A DNA stretch of 64,000 nucleotides, taken from the NCBI GenBank assembly GCA_015067945.1, contig SVLM01000005.1, positions 1 through 64,000 of the forward strand, written 5' to 3'. Under the pieces are notes generated by a model. That model was not told the origin of the DNA. It made no database searches and saw only the letters and a program-made list of their open reading frames with translations. Source of the stretch: Oscillospiraceae bacterium. Its GTDB lineage: Bacteria > Bacillota > Clostridia > Oscillospirales > Oscillospiraceae. The position numbers were made by a program, and so were the translations under genes. Below are positions 24,456 through 33,074 of this stretch, one piece after another; within the stretch, counting starts at the first letter, position 1, and each line of letters starts with the position of its first letter.

Positions 24456-25895
24456 TTATTCACCGATCCTTCCTGTCAGCATGTAGCTGTCGCCGCCGCT
24501 CTTGGTGACGGATTCCATGGGAATGCCCAGCTCTTCGGCAATCAGGGCCATGACGTAAGGGCCGCAGAAGCCGCCCTGGCAGCGACCCATGCCGCCGCGG
24601 GTACGCCGCTTAACGCCGTCGATGTCCATAGCACCGGGATTCTTGCGAATGGCCGCCCGGATCTCGCCCTCGCTGACGGTTTCGCAGCGGCAGACGATTT
24701 TGCCAAAGTCGGGATTTTCCTGAATGTAAGCGTTCTTTTCCTCGTCGGTCATTTCCCGGAAGGCGTGCATATTCTCCCGGTTGCCGTTCCAGTCGGCCTT
24801 CTCGGTCAGTACCAGACCGGCCTTGGAAAGCAGCTCCACCGCATACCGGGCGATGGCTACACAGCAGGTCAGGCCGGGAGAGTCGATTGCTGCCACATGG
24901 ACAAAGCCGGGGGCGTTCTTGGACGCTTCGATGATAAAGTCACCGCTCTTTTCGGAGGAACGGACACCGGAGAAGGAGGTGATGACCTGACGGAAGTTAA
25001 CGGAAGGCACGCTCTTGGCGGCCAGCCGCTGTACCTGCTCCAAGCCTGCGGGGGTGGTATCCCGGCTCTCGGGAGTTTCGACCTTCAGTGCGGTGGGGCC
25101 GGTGAGCAGGTTGCCGTCTACAGTGGGGGAGACAAGAATGCCCTTGCCCTCTTCGGAGGGAACCTGGAAAATGGTGTGGCTGACCCGGCTGCCCTCGGTC
25201 TTATCCAGCAGGATGTATTCGCCGGCACGGGGAATGATGGTAAAGTAGTCATCGCCCACCATGGCAGCAACCTTGTCAGAATAGCCGCCGGCACAGTTGA
25301 GGATGTACTTGCCGGTGACGGTCTCGCCGCTGGCGGCGGTAACCGCGTAGCCGTTTTCGTTCTTTTCAATGGCGGAAACAGCGAAGTTCCGCTTCAGGCT
25401 TACGCCGTTGTCCATGGCATTTCCCACTGCGGCAATGGTCAGGTCGTAGGGGCAGATGATACCGGCGTTGGTGACATGCAGGGCACTGGTGATGGCGGTG
25501 GAGAGGTTGGGCTCAATGGAACGGGCCTCGTCGCCGGTGAGGATTTTCAGACCGGGAATGTTGTTGATCTGACCCCGTTCGTAAAGCTCCTGCACAGCAG
25601 GGTCTTCCTTTTCGCCGAAGGCACAGACCATGGAGCCGTTATGTAAGCAGGGGACGTGGAGCTGCTCGGCGGCTTCGTAGAGCATTTCTACGCCGACGGT
25701 GTTCAGTTTGGCTTTCAGGGTACCGGGCTCCGGGTCGTAGCCGCCGTGGACGATGCCGCTGTTGGCACGGCTGGCACCGGTGGCCACATCGTTTTCCTTT
25801 TCCAGCAGGCAGACGGACAGGTTGTACCGGGAAAGCTCTCGGGCAGCCATACCGCCGACCACGCCGGCACCGATGATGATCACATCAAAGTTCAT
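24456..25895 (-). CDS. glpA: Glycerol-3-phosphate dehydrogenase GlpA-like with BFD Fe-S domain
   Basis: 479 residues. N-terminal DAO-type FAD domain (DVIIIGAGVVGGMAARELS) and a C-terminal BFD-like [2Fe-2S] domain with CRCETVSEGEI and GRCQGGFCGP (four Cys). It oxidises glycerol-3-phosphate to dihydroxyacetone phosphate. Start at ATG 25895; the open frame upstream runs back through the GlpP terminator hairpin and is not coding. It is the first structural gene after the antiterminator site. Confidence 0.9.
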   Translation of the reverse strand: MNFDVIIIGAGVVGGMAARELSRYNLSVCLLEKENDVATGASRANSGIVHGGYDPEPGTLKAKLNTVGVEMLYEAAEQLHVPCLHNGSMVCAFGEKEDPAVQELYERGQINNIPGLKILTGDEARSIEPNLSTAITSALHVTNAGIICPYDLTIAAVGNAMDNGVSLKRNFAVSAIEKNENGYAVTAASGETVTGKYILNCAGGYSDKVAAMVGDDYFTIIPRAGEYILLDKTEGSRVSHTIFQVPSEEGKGILVSPTVDGNLLTGPTALKVETPESRDTTPAGLEQVQRLAAKSVPSVNFRQVITSFSGVRSSEKSGDFIIEASKNAPGFVHVAAIDSPGLTCCVAIARYAVELLSKAGLVLTEKADWNGNRENMHAFREMTDEEKNAYIQENPDFGKIVCRCETVSEGEIRAAIRKNPGAMDIDGVKRRTRGGMGRCQGGFCGPYVMALIAEELGIPMESVTKSGGDSYMLTGRIGE

Positions 25896-25934
25896 GGTTT
25901 CAAATCCTTTCAAAATATGTAAAAAATATAAAAA

Positions 25935-25988
25935 AGAGAAACGCAAAAGGAAGACATATGTTTCAATGTCCTTCTTTTCCGTTTCTCT
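25935..25988 (-). promoter_or_regulatory. GlpP-dependent terminator/antiterminator before glpA
   Basis: Read leftwards, AGAGAAACG at 25980-25988 pairs with CGTTTCTCT at 25935-25943. Further pairing inward gives arms of about 23 nt around a 7-nt loop. A run of T follows at once. It lies between glpP and glpA, as an intrinsic terminator that the glycerol-3-phosphate-bound GlpP protein would prevent. Confidence 0.85.
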
Positions 25989-26016
25989 TAATCTCCAACG
26001 GTAAAATATTCGGTTT

Positions 26017-26577
26017 TCACAGCTCCCACAGACCGGGAGAACCGGTAGAAATGGCGGTGGCACCGCTGCTAAGTGCGGCAGTAATTTCCGCCTTGGTCTC
26101 GATCAGACCGCCGGCGATGACCGGAATGTTTCCGGAGGCAAAACGACGGATCGCCTTGGGCAGAACACCGGGCATGATCTCCATAAAATGGGGATTGGTG
26201 TTTTTCAGCATTTCCTGAATGCTCTCCAGACCCTGAGAATCCAGAATGAAGAACCGCTGAATGGTCAGCAATCCCAAATCTTTGGCAGACCGGATGATCT
26301 GAGCCTTGGTGCTTAAAATGCCGTCCACACCGCAGTTTGCCAGGTATTGCAAGCCGGTTTTGTCCCGGCCGATGCCTTCGGCCAAGTCCATGTGGACAAA
26401 TATGGCCTTGCCGGCTTCGTGAGCCTGGGTAACTTTCTCGGCTACGGTCAGCAAATCTGTTTCCAAGCAGAAGAGGACTGCTGCTGGGGATGCCAAGGCT
26501 TGCTGCCAGGAGCTTTCCCGGACAGCGGCAATGATAGGGCAGTCTTCCAGGCGATTAAGCAATTCACTGGCACGCAT
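26017..26577 (-). CDS. glpP: Glycerol-3-phosphate responsive antiterminator
   Basis: 186 residues; RNA-binding TIM-barrel-like protein that lets RNA polymerase read through the glp leader terminator when glycerol-3-phosphate is present. Family blocks: CPIIAAVR, VHMDLAEGIGRD, GVDGILSTKAQII, QRFFILDSQGL, EIMPGVLPK and IPVIAGGLI. Start ATG 26577, with AGGAG 8 nt upstream. The terminator it should control lies just downstream, before glpA. Confidence 0.93.
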   Translation of the reverse strand: MRASELLNRLEDCPIIAAVRESSWQQALASPAAVLFCLETDLLTVAEKVTQAHEAGKAIFVHMDLAEGIGRDKTGLQYLANCGVDGILSTKAQIIRSAKDLGLLTIQRFFILDSQGLESIQEMLKNTNPHFMEIMPGVLPKAIRRFASGNIPVIAGGLIETKAEITAALSSGATAISTGSPGLWEL

Positions 26578-26606
26578 AAGCTCACTCCTATCCATTGTAT
26601 AAATTT

Positions 26607-26635
26607 AGTTTACTGCAAAAATATGGTATTGTCAA
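26607..26635 (-). promoter_or_regulatory. SigA-type promoter of glpP
   Basis: Read leftwards: TTGACA (26630-26635), 17 nt, TAAACT (26607-26612), about 30 nt before the glpP start. The same -10 variant is used at mgtE. Confidence 0.7.
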
Positions 26636-26711
26636 GGTGAAAAAGTATTTGGGGTGGTCAAAGAGTGGCATTTGTGCTGTTGTTGCGGAAAGAAGGATTA
26701 CAATGGCCTTT

Positions 26712-26783
26712 GTAGGGGAGGGTCTTGACCCTCCCGCCGACATTGGGGTAAATTCATTAGGGAGGGTCAAGACCCTCCCCTAC
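26712..26783. repeat. GTAGGGGAGGGTC palindromic repeat (family C), copy 1
   Basis: 24-nt inverted arms (GTAGGGGAGGGTCTTGACCC... at 26712-26735 and its complement at 26760-26783) around a 24-nt non-conserved spacer. Each arm also has an inner palindrome, GGGTCTTGACCC. A second copy is at 47312-47384. Confidence 0.85.
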
Positions 26784-26801
26784 GGAAATAAGGAATATGG
26801 A

Positions 26802-26829
26802 AAAAGCCCTCCCGCCAGGGAGGGCTTTT
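26802..26829 (-). terminator. Terminator of the fumarase-transporter unit
   Basis: A 12-bp perfect stem, AAAAGCCCTCCC with GGGAGGGCTTTT, loop GCCA, directly at the 3' end of the leftward transporter gene. Confidence 0.85.
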
Positions 26830-26832
26830 GGC

Positions 26833-27990
26833 TTATCCGAAGAAAATCGGCAGGAACTGACAGCACAGAACCACCATGATCAGTGCCAGAGGATAGGTGG
26901 CGGCGTAGGCCACAGCCACGGCCTCTGTCTTGGTGACCTGCATCAGGGTTCCCAGGGCAGGGGTGCTGGTCATACCGCCGCAGATGGAGCCCAGAGAACT
27001 CAGCACATCGATTTTGAAGACCTTGACCGCCAGAATATAGCCGACGATCATGGGCAGAATGGTCATCACCGCACCCAAGAGGAACAAGCTCACGCCGTAC
27101 TGTCCCAAAATGGCGATAAAGCCCTTGCCGGCCTCGGTACCTGCACCCATCAGGAACAGGGCAAGGCCCAATTCCCGAACTACATTCAATGTCTTTTTGG
27201 GAACATCGATGGCCACCGGGCCCGCATGGGCAAAGTGACCCATTACCAAACCGGTCAGCAGAGGACCGCCGGAAGTGCCCAGGGAAAATACCGCACCGCC
27301 GGGCAGAGGAATTTCGATCTTGCCGATCAGCACGCCCAAAATGGCGGCAACGGCAAAGGCAAACAGACCGAATTCGTCCAGATTCTTGTAGCTCTTCTTT
27401 TCCAAAGTTTCACCGGGGGCAGAGGCCGTTCCTGCCAGCCGCTGGCGTTCTTTCTCGATGTCGATCTTCAGCATCTTGGGAATCAGCTGGACAAACAGCA
27501 CCACACCCACCACGCCGAAGGGATAGGCAATGCCGTAGCCCACAGATGCCTGATCACTGCCGGTGGCTTCAATAGCAGCGGCCAGACCGGGGGTGCTGGT
27601 CAGGGCACCGGACATCATACCCACGGACAGATCCACGGGGATGCCTGCCAGAGTGATGACACCAACGCATGTCAATGCACCTACCAAAATTACGGCGATG
27701 CCCAAAAGCACATAGGAAACAGCCTGCTTCTTAAAGTTCCGGAAAAATCCGGGACCGGCAATAAAACCGACGGAAGTAACGAAACTAATCAAGCCGATAT
27801 TCTTAACAATACCCGGCACCAGCAGGCCAAAATGGCCAAAGACCAGTGCCACCAGCAAAATGCCGGAGGTGCCCAAAGACAGACCCTTGATGGAGATGCT
27901 GCCCAGCAGATAGCCCAGAGCGGCAATGCAGAAAATAATCATGATTTCGCTTTGGAAGATGGCACCAAGGCTTTGAAGAAATTCATTCAT
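26833..27990 (-). CDS. AspT/YidE-type antiporter, probable dicarboxylate transporter
   Basis: 385 residues, 10-11 membrane helices, with two copies of the YidE/YbjL signature: GMMSGALTSTPGLAAA (about 126-141) and GSICGGMTSTPALGTL (about 346-361). This is the aspartate:alanine exchanger family (TC 2.A.81). The TrkA-C domains often found between the halves are missing; a short charged loop (about 175-200) takes their place. It follows the fumarase genes by 15 nt and lies in the reductive C4 block, so export of succinate or exchange of fumarate, malate or aspartate is likely. Substrate inferred from context. Confidence 0.8.
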   Translation of the reverse strand: MNEFLQSLGAIFQSEIMIIFCIAALGYLLGSISIKGLSLGTSGILLVALVFGHFGLLVPGIVKNIGLISFVTSVGFIAGPGFFRNFKKQAVSYVLLGIAVILVGALTCVGVITLAGIPVDLSVGMMSGALTSTPGLAAAIEATGSDQASVGYGIAYPFGVVGVVLFVQLIPKMLKIDIEKERQRLAGTASAPGETLEKKSYKNLDEFGLFAFAVAAILGVLIGKIEIPLPGGAVFSLGTSGGPLLTGLVMGHFAHAGPVAIDVPKKTLNVVRELGLALFLMGAGTEAGKGFIAILGQYGVSLFLLGAVMTILPMIVGYILAVKVFKIDVLSSLGSICGGMTSTPALGTLMQVTKTEAVAVAYAATYPLALIMVVLCCQFLPIFFG

Positions 27991-28005
27991 GAATCACGCA
28001 ACTCC

Positions 28006-28566
28006 TTAAGCATTCTGCTTATTCAGGTAGGCCGCACGGCCGGTTTCATACAGGTTATTGCCCTCGCTGTCGATGATGACCACCAAAGGCATATCCTCTA
28101 CATACAGCTTACGCAGAGCCTCTGCACCCAAGTCTTCATAGGCGATCAGTTCACACTTTTTAATGCACTTGGCAAGCAATGCACCGGCACCGCCGATGGC
28201 ACCGAAGTACACGCCGCTGTACTGTTTCATGGCTTCCACAACTTCCGGCAGCCGGGCACCCTTGCCGATCATGCCTCTTGCTCCCACGCTCATCATGGTG
28301 GGGGCGTAAGCATCCATACGGCCGGAGGTGGTAGGACCGGCAGAGCCGATGACCTGACCGGGTTTGGCGGGGGTGGGGCCTACATAATAAATGGTGGCAT
28401 CCTGGGGGTCAAAGGGCAATTCTTCACCCCGGGCCAGAGCCTCGCACATCCGCTTGTGACCTGCGTCACGGGAGGTGTAGATGGTGCCGGTGAGCAGAAC
28501 GCTGTCGCCGGCTTTCAAGGTTCTTGCCAGCTCCTCGGTCAGAGGCAGAGTAATTCTCTTTTCCAT
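28006..28566 (-). CDS. Class I fumarate hydratase, beta subunit
   Basis: 186 residues, the C-terminal swivelling domain of Fe-S fumarase/L(+)-tartrate dehydratase. Motifs: GDSVLLTGTIYTSRDAGHKR (substrate-binding Arg/His), YVGPTPAKPGQVIGSAGPTT and GVYFGAIGGAGALLAKCIKK. Its ATG follows the alpha subunit stop immediately. Works with the alpha subunit to interconvert malate and fumarate. L-tartrate as substrate cannot be fully excluded, but the neighbours favour fumarate. Confidence 0.92.
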   Translation of the reverse strand: MEKRITLPLTEELARTLKAGDSVLLTGTIYTSRDAGHKRMCEALARGEELPFDPQDATIYYVGPTPAKPGQVIGSAGPTTSGRMDAYAPTMMSVGARGMIGKGARLPEVVEAMKQYSGVYFGAIGGAGALLAKCIKKCELIAYEDLGAEALRKLYVEDMPLVVIIDSEGNNLYETGRAAYLNKQNA

Positions 28567-29409
28567 TTACAGCACCTCCGTCTTATGCCGGGTCACATGG
28601 CAGTTGATGTTGATGGCACAGGGCATACCGGCAATGTGGGTGGGCAGGGTCTCAATATTCAGGCCGATGGCAGTGGTTTTGCCGCCAAAGCCCTGAGGGC
28701 CGATACCCAAAGCATTGACTTTTTCCAGCATTTCGTCTTCCAGCTCTGCGTAGAAGGGGTCGGGATGATGGGTGTCCAGGGGACGCATAATGGCCTTCTT
28801 GGCCAGCAGGGCGGCCTTGTCGAAAGTGCCGCCGATGCCCACACCGATAACCATGGGGGGGCAGGGATTGGGGCCGGCATTTTCCACAGTTTCCAGAATG
28901 AAATCCTTGATGCCCTGCAGACCTGCACTGGGCTTGAACATCCGGATGGCACTCATATTCTCACTGCCAAAGCCCTTGGGGCCTACGGTGATTTTGACCT
29001 GATCACCGGGGACAATTTCGGTGTAGAGCATGGCGGGGGTATTGTCGCCGGTGTTGCCACGGCGGACGGGGTCGCCGACTACGGATTTGCGCAGGAAGCC
29101 CTTGTCGTAGCCACGGCGGACGCCTTCATCCACCGCCAGCCGCAGGTCACCGCCCACAAAGTGGACGTCCTGACCGATCTCCAGGAAGACGCAGGCCATG
29201 CCGGTGTCCTGACAAATGGGGACATTCTCCCGGTCAGCGATATTGTAGTTTTCAATGATATTATCCAACACACCCTTGGCGATCTCGCCGTCCTCGCAGC
29301 TGCGGCAGCGTTCGATGGCACATTTTACATCACCGGGCAGGTGGTTGTTGGCTTCAATACACAGCCGCTCCACCACATCGGTGATTTGGCTGACGTCAAT
29401 TTCACGCAT
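28567..29409 (-). CDS. Class I fumarate hydratase, alpha subunit
   Basis: 280 residues carrying the catalytic [4Fe-4S] cluster. Likely ligands are the Cys in VPICQDTGM, in GPNPCPPMV and in ININCHVTRH. Oxygen-sensitive, as expected in an anaerobe. GGAGG precedes the ATG. It is separated from the fumarate reductase genes upstream by a family-B repeat (29448-29629). Confidence 0.93.
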   Translation of the reverse strand: MREIDVSQITDVVERLCIEANNHLPGDVKCAIERCRSCEDGEIAKGVLDNIIENYNIADRENVPICQDTGMACVFLEIGQDVHFVGGDLRLAVDEGVRRGYDKGFLRKSVVGDPVRRGNTGDNTPAMLYTEIVPGDQVKITVGPKGFGSENMSAIRMFKPSAGLQGIKDFILETVENAGPNPCPPMVIGVGIGGTFDKAALLAKKAIMRPLDTHHPDPFYAELEDEMLEKVNALGIGPQGFGGKTTAIGLNIETLPTHIAGMPCAININCHVTRHKTEVL

Positions 29410-29447
29410 AGTTTGCCTCCGTTCTTGTTTTGTTGCTGGGGCATAAA

Positions 29448-29629
29448 CCTTCCCCCGGGGGGAAGGTGGTCGAGCAGAGCGAGACCGGAAGAGGAATGGC
29501 GAAAAGTAAAAGGTTGTTTCAAGTCTGCAATGTCGTGCAAACTGTCAGTGTTCCGCCCGTATTCCTCTTCAGTCACCTAAAGCGGTTCCGAAGAGCCGCT
29601 TTAGGTGCCAGCTTCCCCTCGGGGGAAGC
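29448..29629. repeat. Modular multi-hairpin repeat (family B), copy 1
   Basis: Inverted orientation relative to the other four copies. Outer ends CCTTCCCCCGGGGGGAAGG and GCTTCCCCTCGGGGGAAGC. One side hairpin is an 11-bp perfect arm (ACCTAAAGCGG with CCGCTTTAGGT). The central stem pairs GAAGAGGAAT with ATTCCTCTTC across about 70 nt. It lies between fumA and the fumarate reductase genes. Confidence 0.85.
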
Positions 29630-29657
29630 GTATATACGCTTGCTCGGTAGTGTGTTG

Positions 29658-31256
29658 TTATCTCTCGTGTCTTGCGTACTTGGGCAGCAGCAGGGGAGAA
29701 ACGCCCGTCTCTGCACAGCCGGCCTCTTTCAGCATTTCGGCATACTGGTAAATATGATCCAGGTTGGGTGTGCCCAGCTCGACTTCCTTGGCCTTGGCAG
29801 CGGCAGCCTTACCGGCATTGCGGCCAAAGACGATAATATCCAGCAGGGAGTTGCCCATCAAACGGTTACGGCCATGGATTCCGCCAACAGCCTCACCGGC
29901 TACCAGCAGGTTGGGAATAGCCTTGGTAAAGCCCTCGCCGCCGATCTCCAGGCCACCGTTCTGGTAGTGCAGAGTGGGATATACCAGAATGGGAACTTTT
30001 CGCATATCAATACCGTAGTTTAAGTACATACGCAGCATTGCAGGAATTCTCTTTTCGATGGTTCCCTCACCGTGGATCATTTCGATCATGGGGGTATCCA
30101 GCCATACGCCACTGCCCAGAGGGGTATCTACGCCCTTGCCGTTGGCACATTCGCGAATGATGGCAGATGCGGAAACGTCTCTTGTTTCCAGAGGATGTGC
30201 ATAAGCCTCACCGTCTTTGTTGACCAGCATGGCACCAATGGAACGAACCTTCTCGGTAACCAGTGCACCGAAGATCTGGCTGGGGTAGGCAACGCCGGTG
30301 GGGTGGTACTGGATGGTGTCCTGATACAGCAGGGGAGCACCGGCACGGTAGCCCAGAATCAGGCCGTCAGCAGTAGCACCGTAGTGGTTGGAGGTGGGGA
30401 AATTCTGATAGTGCAGACGGCCTGCACCGCCGGTGGCGATGATGACGGTTTTGGCTCTGGCGACCAGGTAATCACCGGTTTCCATGTTCAGCAGAACAGC
30501 ACCGGCAACCTGACCCTTCTCGTCCTTCAGCAGCTCCACAGCGGAAGTGAATTCCACAACGGGGATCTTCCGGTTCAGCACCTCGTCGCGGACGGTACGC
30601 ATGATTTCTGCACCGGAGTAGTCCTTGCAGGCGTGCATACGCTTCCGGGAAGTACCGCCGCCGTGGGTGGTGACCATCCGTCCGTCCTCGTCCTTGTCGA
30701 ACATGACGCCCAGCTTATTCAGCCAGCGGATGGCATCGGGAGCCTCCATAACCAGCCGCCGGAGCAGCTCGGGACGGGCAGCGAAGTGACCGCCGCCGAA
30801 AGCGTCCAGATAGTGCTGGACGGGGGAATCGTTTTCCTTGTCGGCAGCCTGAATGCCGCCTTCGGCCATCATGGTGTTGGCATCGCCAATCCGGAGCTTG
30901 GTGACCACCATAACATTGGCACCGGCCTCGTGGGCCTCGATGGCAGCGGATGCACCGGCACCGCCACCGCCGATGACCAGAACATCCACATCATAGTCGA
31001 TTTTGGTCAGGTCGATATTTTCGCTGAGCAGACGGCTGTTGGAGTGAATCAGATTGGTCAGCTCCACCGGGGCCTTCTGTCCCTTGTTGGGACCGATTTT
31101 GATCTCCTTGAAGCCTTCGGGCCGGTAGTCCGGGTGGTAGGCCTTCAGCAGCTCGCTCTTTTCCTCGGCGGTCATGCGGCGGGGCTCCGTGCCCATACGT
31201 GCAGCACGGGTGGCCTCTACCTTCTTAATGGATTCCATCATAGATTCCGTAAACAT
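29658..31256 (-). CDS. Soluble fumarate reductase flavoprotein subunit (TfrA/SdhA family)
   Basis: 532 residues. After an 85-residue N-terminal extension rich in charge comes the FAD site (DVDVLVIGGGGAGASAAIEA), then the succinate dehydrogenase/fumarate reductase core with MMAEGGIQAA, HYHPTG-like QYHPTG, the catalytic Arg region (RDVSASAIIREC) and NGGLEI. No membrane anchor gene follows. It forms an operon with the Fe-S gene upstream (13-nt gap). Directionality towards fumarate reduction is inferred from the neighbouring malate dehydrogenase, fumarase and Hdr-Flx genes; L-aspartate oxidase is less likely because nadA and nadC are absent. Confidence 0.83.
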   Translation of the reverse strand: MFTESMMESIKKVEATRAARMGTEPRRMTAEEKSELLKAYHPDYRPEGFKEIKIGPNKGQKAPVELTNLIHSNSRLLSENIDLTKIDYDVDVLVIGGGGAGASAAIEAHEAGANVMVVTKLRIGDANTMMAEGGIQAADKENDSPVQHYLDAFGGGHFAARPELLRRLVMEAPDAIRWLNKLGVMFDKDEDGRMVTTHGGGTSRKRMHACKDYSGAEIMRTVRDEVLNRKIPVVEFTSAVELLKDEKGQVAGAVLLNMETGDYLVARAKTVIIATGGAGRLHYQNFPTSNHYGATADGLILGYRAGAPLLYQDTIQYHPTGVAYPSQIFGALVTEKVRSIGAMLVNKDGEAYAHPLETRDVSASAIIRECANGKGVDTPLGSGVWLDTPMIEMIHGEGTIEKRIPAMLRMYLNYGIDMRKVPILVYPTLHYQNGGLEIGGEGFTKAIPNLLVAGEAVGGIHGRNRLMGNSLLDIIVFGRNAGKAAAAKAKEVELGTPNLDHIYQYAEMLKEAGCAETGVSPLLLPKYARHER

Positions 31257-31268
31257 AATGACCCCTCC

Positions 31269-31943
31269 TTACTTTTCAATATCCCGGTGGTTGTACAGTT
31301 CCTGCATTTCGGAGATGGGCTTTTGCATAATGGCCTCGATCAGTGCATCGTAGGCACCGGAGTTGATCTCGGCCACCCGGTTCTCCAGATGTTCGGAGGC
31401 AGGGGCAATGTACTTGCCGGTCAGGCGGCGTGCCAGCAGACCCACCATAGGGTGGCTGATACCGGCGGGGCAGCGGACGGAGCAGCAGCCACAGCCGACA
31501 CAGTCAAAGCTTTCTTCGGCACACTTTTCAAATTCGCCACGCTGGGCGTAGGCAATGTACTGCATAACATTCAGGCTCTGGGTGCAGGCCTTGGTGCAGG
31601 CGTTGCAGCCGATGCAGGCGTAGATTTCGGGGTACAGCTCCATCATCACCCGCTGATCGGCCTTCAGACCCTCAATGTCGTAGGTCCGCTTGTCGGTGGG
31701 GAAGAAGGGGATGGAGGCCACATACATGCCCTCCTGAACCTGAGTTTGGCAGGCCAGGCAGGTTTTCAGCTCATTGCTGCCCTTAATGCGGTAGATGGTG
31801 GCACAAGCACCGCAGAAGCCGTGGCGGCAGCCGCAGCCCCGTGTGAGGGTATAGCCGGCATATTCCATGGCGGTCATGATGGTCAGATCGCCGGGAACGG
31901 AATATCTTTTGCCGAAAAAGTAGACATTTACCATGTTTTCCAT
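31269..31943 (-). CDS. Fumarate reductase iron-sulfur subunit, TfrB N-terminal type
   Basis: About 224 residues. An N-terminal [2Fe-2S] ferredoxin fold (CGCRHGFCGACATIYR and a later LKTCLAC), then two [4Fe-4S] motifs, CIGCNACTKACTQS and CVGCGCCSVRCPAG. It matches the front part of methanogen TfrB and of SdhB but lacks the C-terminal CCG (HdrD-like) domains of TfrB. Those domains are encoded separately here as HdrB. Start probably ATG 31943; ATG 31952 is also possible. Passes electrons to the flavoprotein encoded next. Confidence 0.82.
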   Translation of the reverse strand: MENMVNVYFFGKRYSVPGDLTIMTAMEYAGYTLTRGCGCRHGFCGACATIYRIKGSNELKTCLACQTQVQEGMYVASIPFFPTDKRTYDIEGLKADQRVMMELYPEIYACIGCNACTKACTQSLNVMQYIAYAQRGEFEKCAEESFDCVGCGCCSVRCPAGISHPMVGLLARRLTGKYIAPASEHLENRVAEINSGAYDALIEAIMQKPISEMQELYNHRDIEK

Positions 31944-31993
31944 ATTTGGCATCGTCCTTTCGTGGTTTAGATTATGGCGGCGAAGCCGCATAA

Positions 31994-32191
31994 GCTTCCC
32001 CCGGGGGGAAGCTGGCACAAAATTCCGAAAAGGGATTTTGTGACTGAAGAGGAATGCGGGCAGAAATCTATGATTTTGAATCAGTGTCAGACTTTGTAGT
32101 AGGCCTGTTGACAACTCTGCATTACAGTATATCGCCCGTGTTCCTCTTCCGGCTCAGGCTTTGCCTTCGCCACCTTCCCCTCGGGGGAAGG
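31994..32191. repeat. Modular multi-hairpin repeat (family B), copy 2
   Basis: Outer ends GCTTCCCCCGGGGGGAAGC and CCTTCCCCTCGGGGGAAGG. Arm 1 is ACAAAATTCC with GGGATTTTGT. Central stem GAAGAGGAATGCGGG with CCCGTGTTCCTCTTC. Located between flxA and the fumarate reductase Fe-S gene. Confidence 0.88.
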
Positions 32192-32216
32192 TTTGGCGGC
32201 TGTGCCGCCAGCAAAA

Positions 32217-33074
32217 TTAGTACTCGTTAGGCAGTTCGTCGATTTCGTCGAAGCGGAACACCGGGCCGTCCTTGCAGACATACTTGGTGCCGATGTTGCA
32301 GCGGCCGCATTTGCCGACGCCGCACTTCATCCGCAGCTCCAGGGTGGTGTAGACCTGCTCGTTGCTAAAGCCCAGTTCTTTCAGGCCCTGCAGGCAGAAT
32401 TTGATCATGATGGGAGGTCCGCAGAGCAGAGCGACTTTGTTGGTGTCGAAATTCAGCTCCTTCAGGTAGCTGGGAACAAAGCCAACATGGCCGTCCCAAC
32501 CCTCCTGCTCCCGGTCAATGGTCAGGTGCACATTGACACCGGGTGCTTTGGACCAAACCTCTTCGATCTCCTTACGCTGCACCAGATCGTCAGCAGAGCG
32601 GGAGCCGTAGAGAATATCCACAGTGCCGTAGTTTTCACGGTTGTCCAGCACATAGTTGATGACGCTTCGCAGGGGAGCAAGGCCGATACCGCCGGCGATG
32701 AACAGCAAATTCTGTCCTTTCAGGGCAGTTTCTACCGGGAAATTGTTGCCGTAGGGACCGCGAACCAAAATCTCATCGCCAACCTGCAGGGTGTGGAGCT
32801 GGTCAGTCAGCTGACCGCAACGCTTAATGGAAAATTCCTGATACTCCTTATTGGTGGGAGAGGAGGTGATGGAGAACATGGCCTCGCTGACACCGGGCAG
32901 GCACACCATGGCACACTGGCCGGGCATATGCTCGAAGAGCTTGCCGCCGCCGGGGGCGTTGACCCGGAAGGTCTTGACATCGGGGGTTTCCTCCCGGATG
33001 TCGGTGATGATGCCAACCTGAGGAATCAGCGTATCATGCATATAGCCGGGATGACAGGTACATTCGTGCATCAT
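32217..33074 (-). CDS. flxA: FlxA-like FAD/NAD(P)H-binding electron-input subunit
   Basis: 285 residues of the ferredoxin-NADP reductase fold: FAD motif region MFSITSSP, NAD(P) motif FIAGGIGLAPLRSVI and LLCGPPIMIKF. A C-terminal cysteine cluster (MKCGVGKCGRCNIG) binds an Fe-S centre, as in AsrB, hydrogenase gamma and FlxA proteins. It is the NAD(P)H entry site of the predicted Hdr-Flx complex. Two ATG codons in tandem (33074, 33071); AAGGAGG favours the second by spacing. Last gene of hdrBCA-flxDCBA. Confidence 0.85.
   Translation of the reverse strand: MMHECTCHPGYMHDTLIPQVGIITDIREETPDVKTFRVNAPGGGKLFEHMPGQCAMVCLPGVSEAMFSITSSPTNKEYQEFSIKRCGQLTDQLHTLQVGDEILVRGPYGNNFPVETALKGQNLLFIAGGIGLAPLRSVINYVLDNRENYGTVDILYGSRSADDLVQRKEIEEVWSKAPGVNVHLTIDREQEGWDGHVGFVPSYLKELNFDTNKVALLCGPPIMIKFCLQGLKELGFSNEQVYTTLELRMKCGVGKCGRCNIGTKYVCKDGPVFRFDEIDELPNEY

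Noticed and set aside
26797-29580. A 927-codon open frame on the + strand
   Set aside because: It lies exactly opposite the transporter and fumarase genes, has Gly/His/Gln-rich non-protein-like composition and no ribosome site; it is the antisense shadow of G+C-rich codons.
30072-31970. A 632-codon open frame on the + strand
   Set aside because: Opposite the fumarate reductase genes; composition and lack of motifs mark it as a shadow frame. The same holds for long frames opposite glgA (3393-5093), tldD (50044-51654) and tldE (51563-52963).
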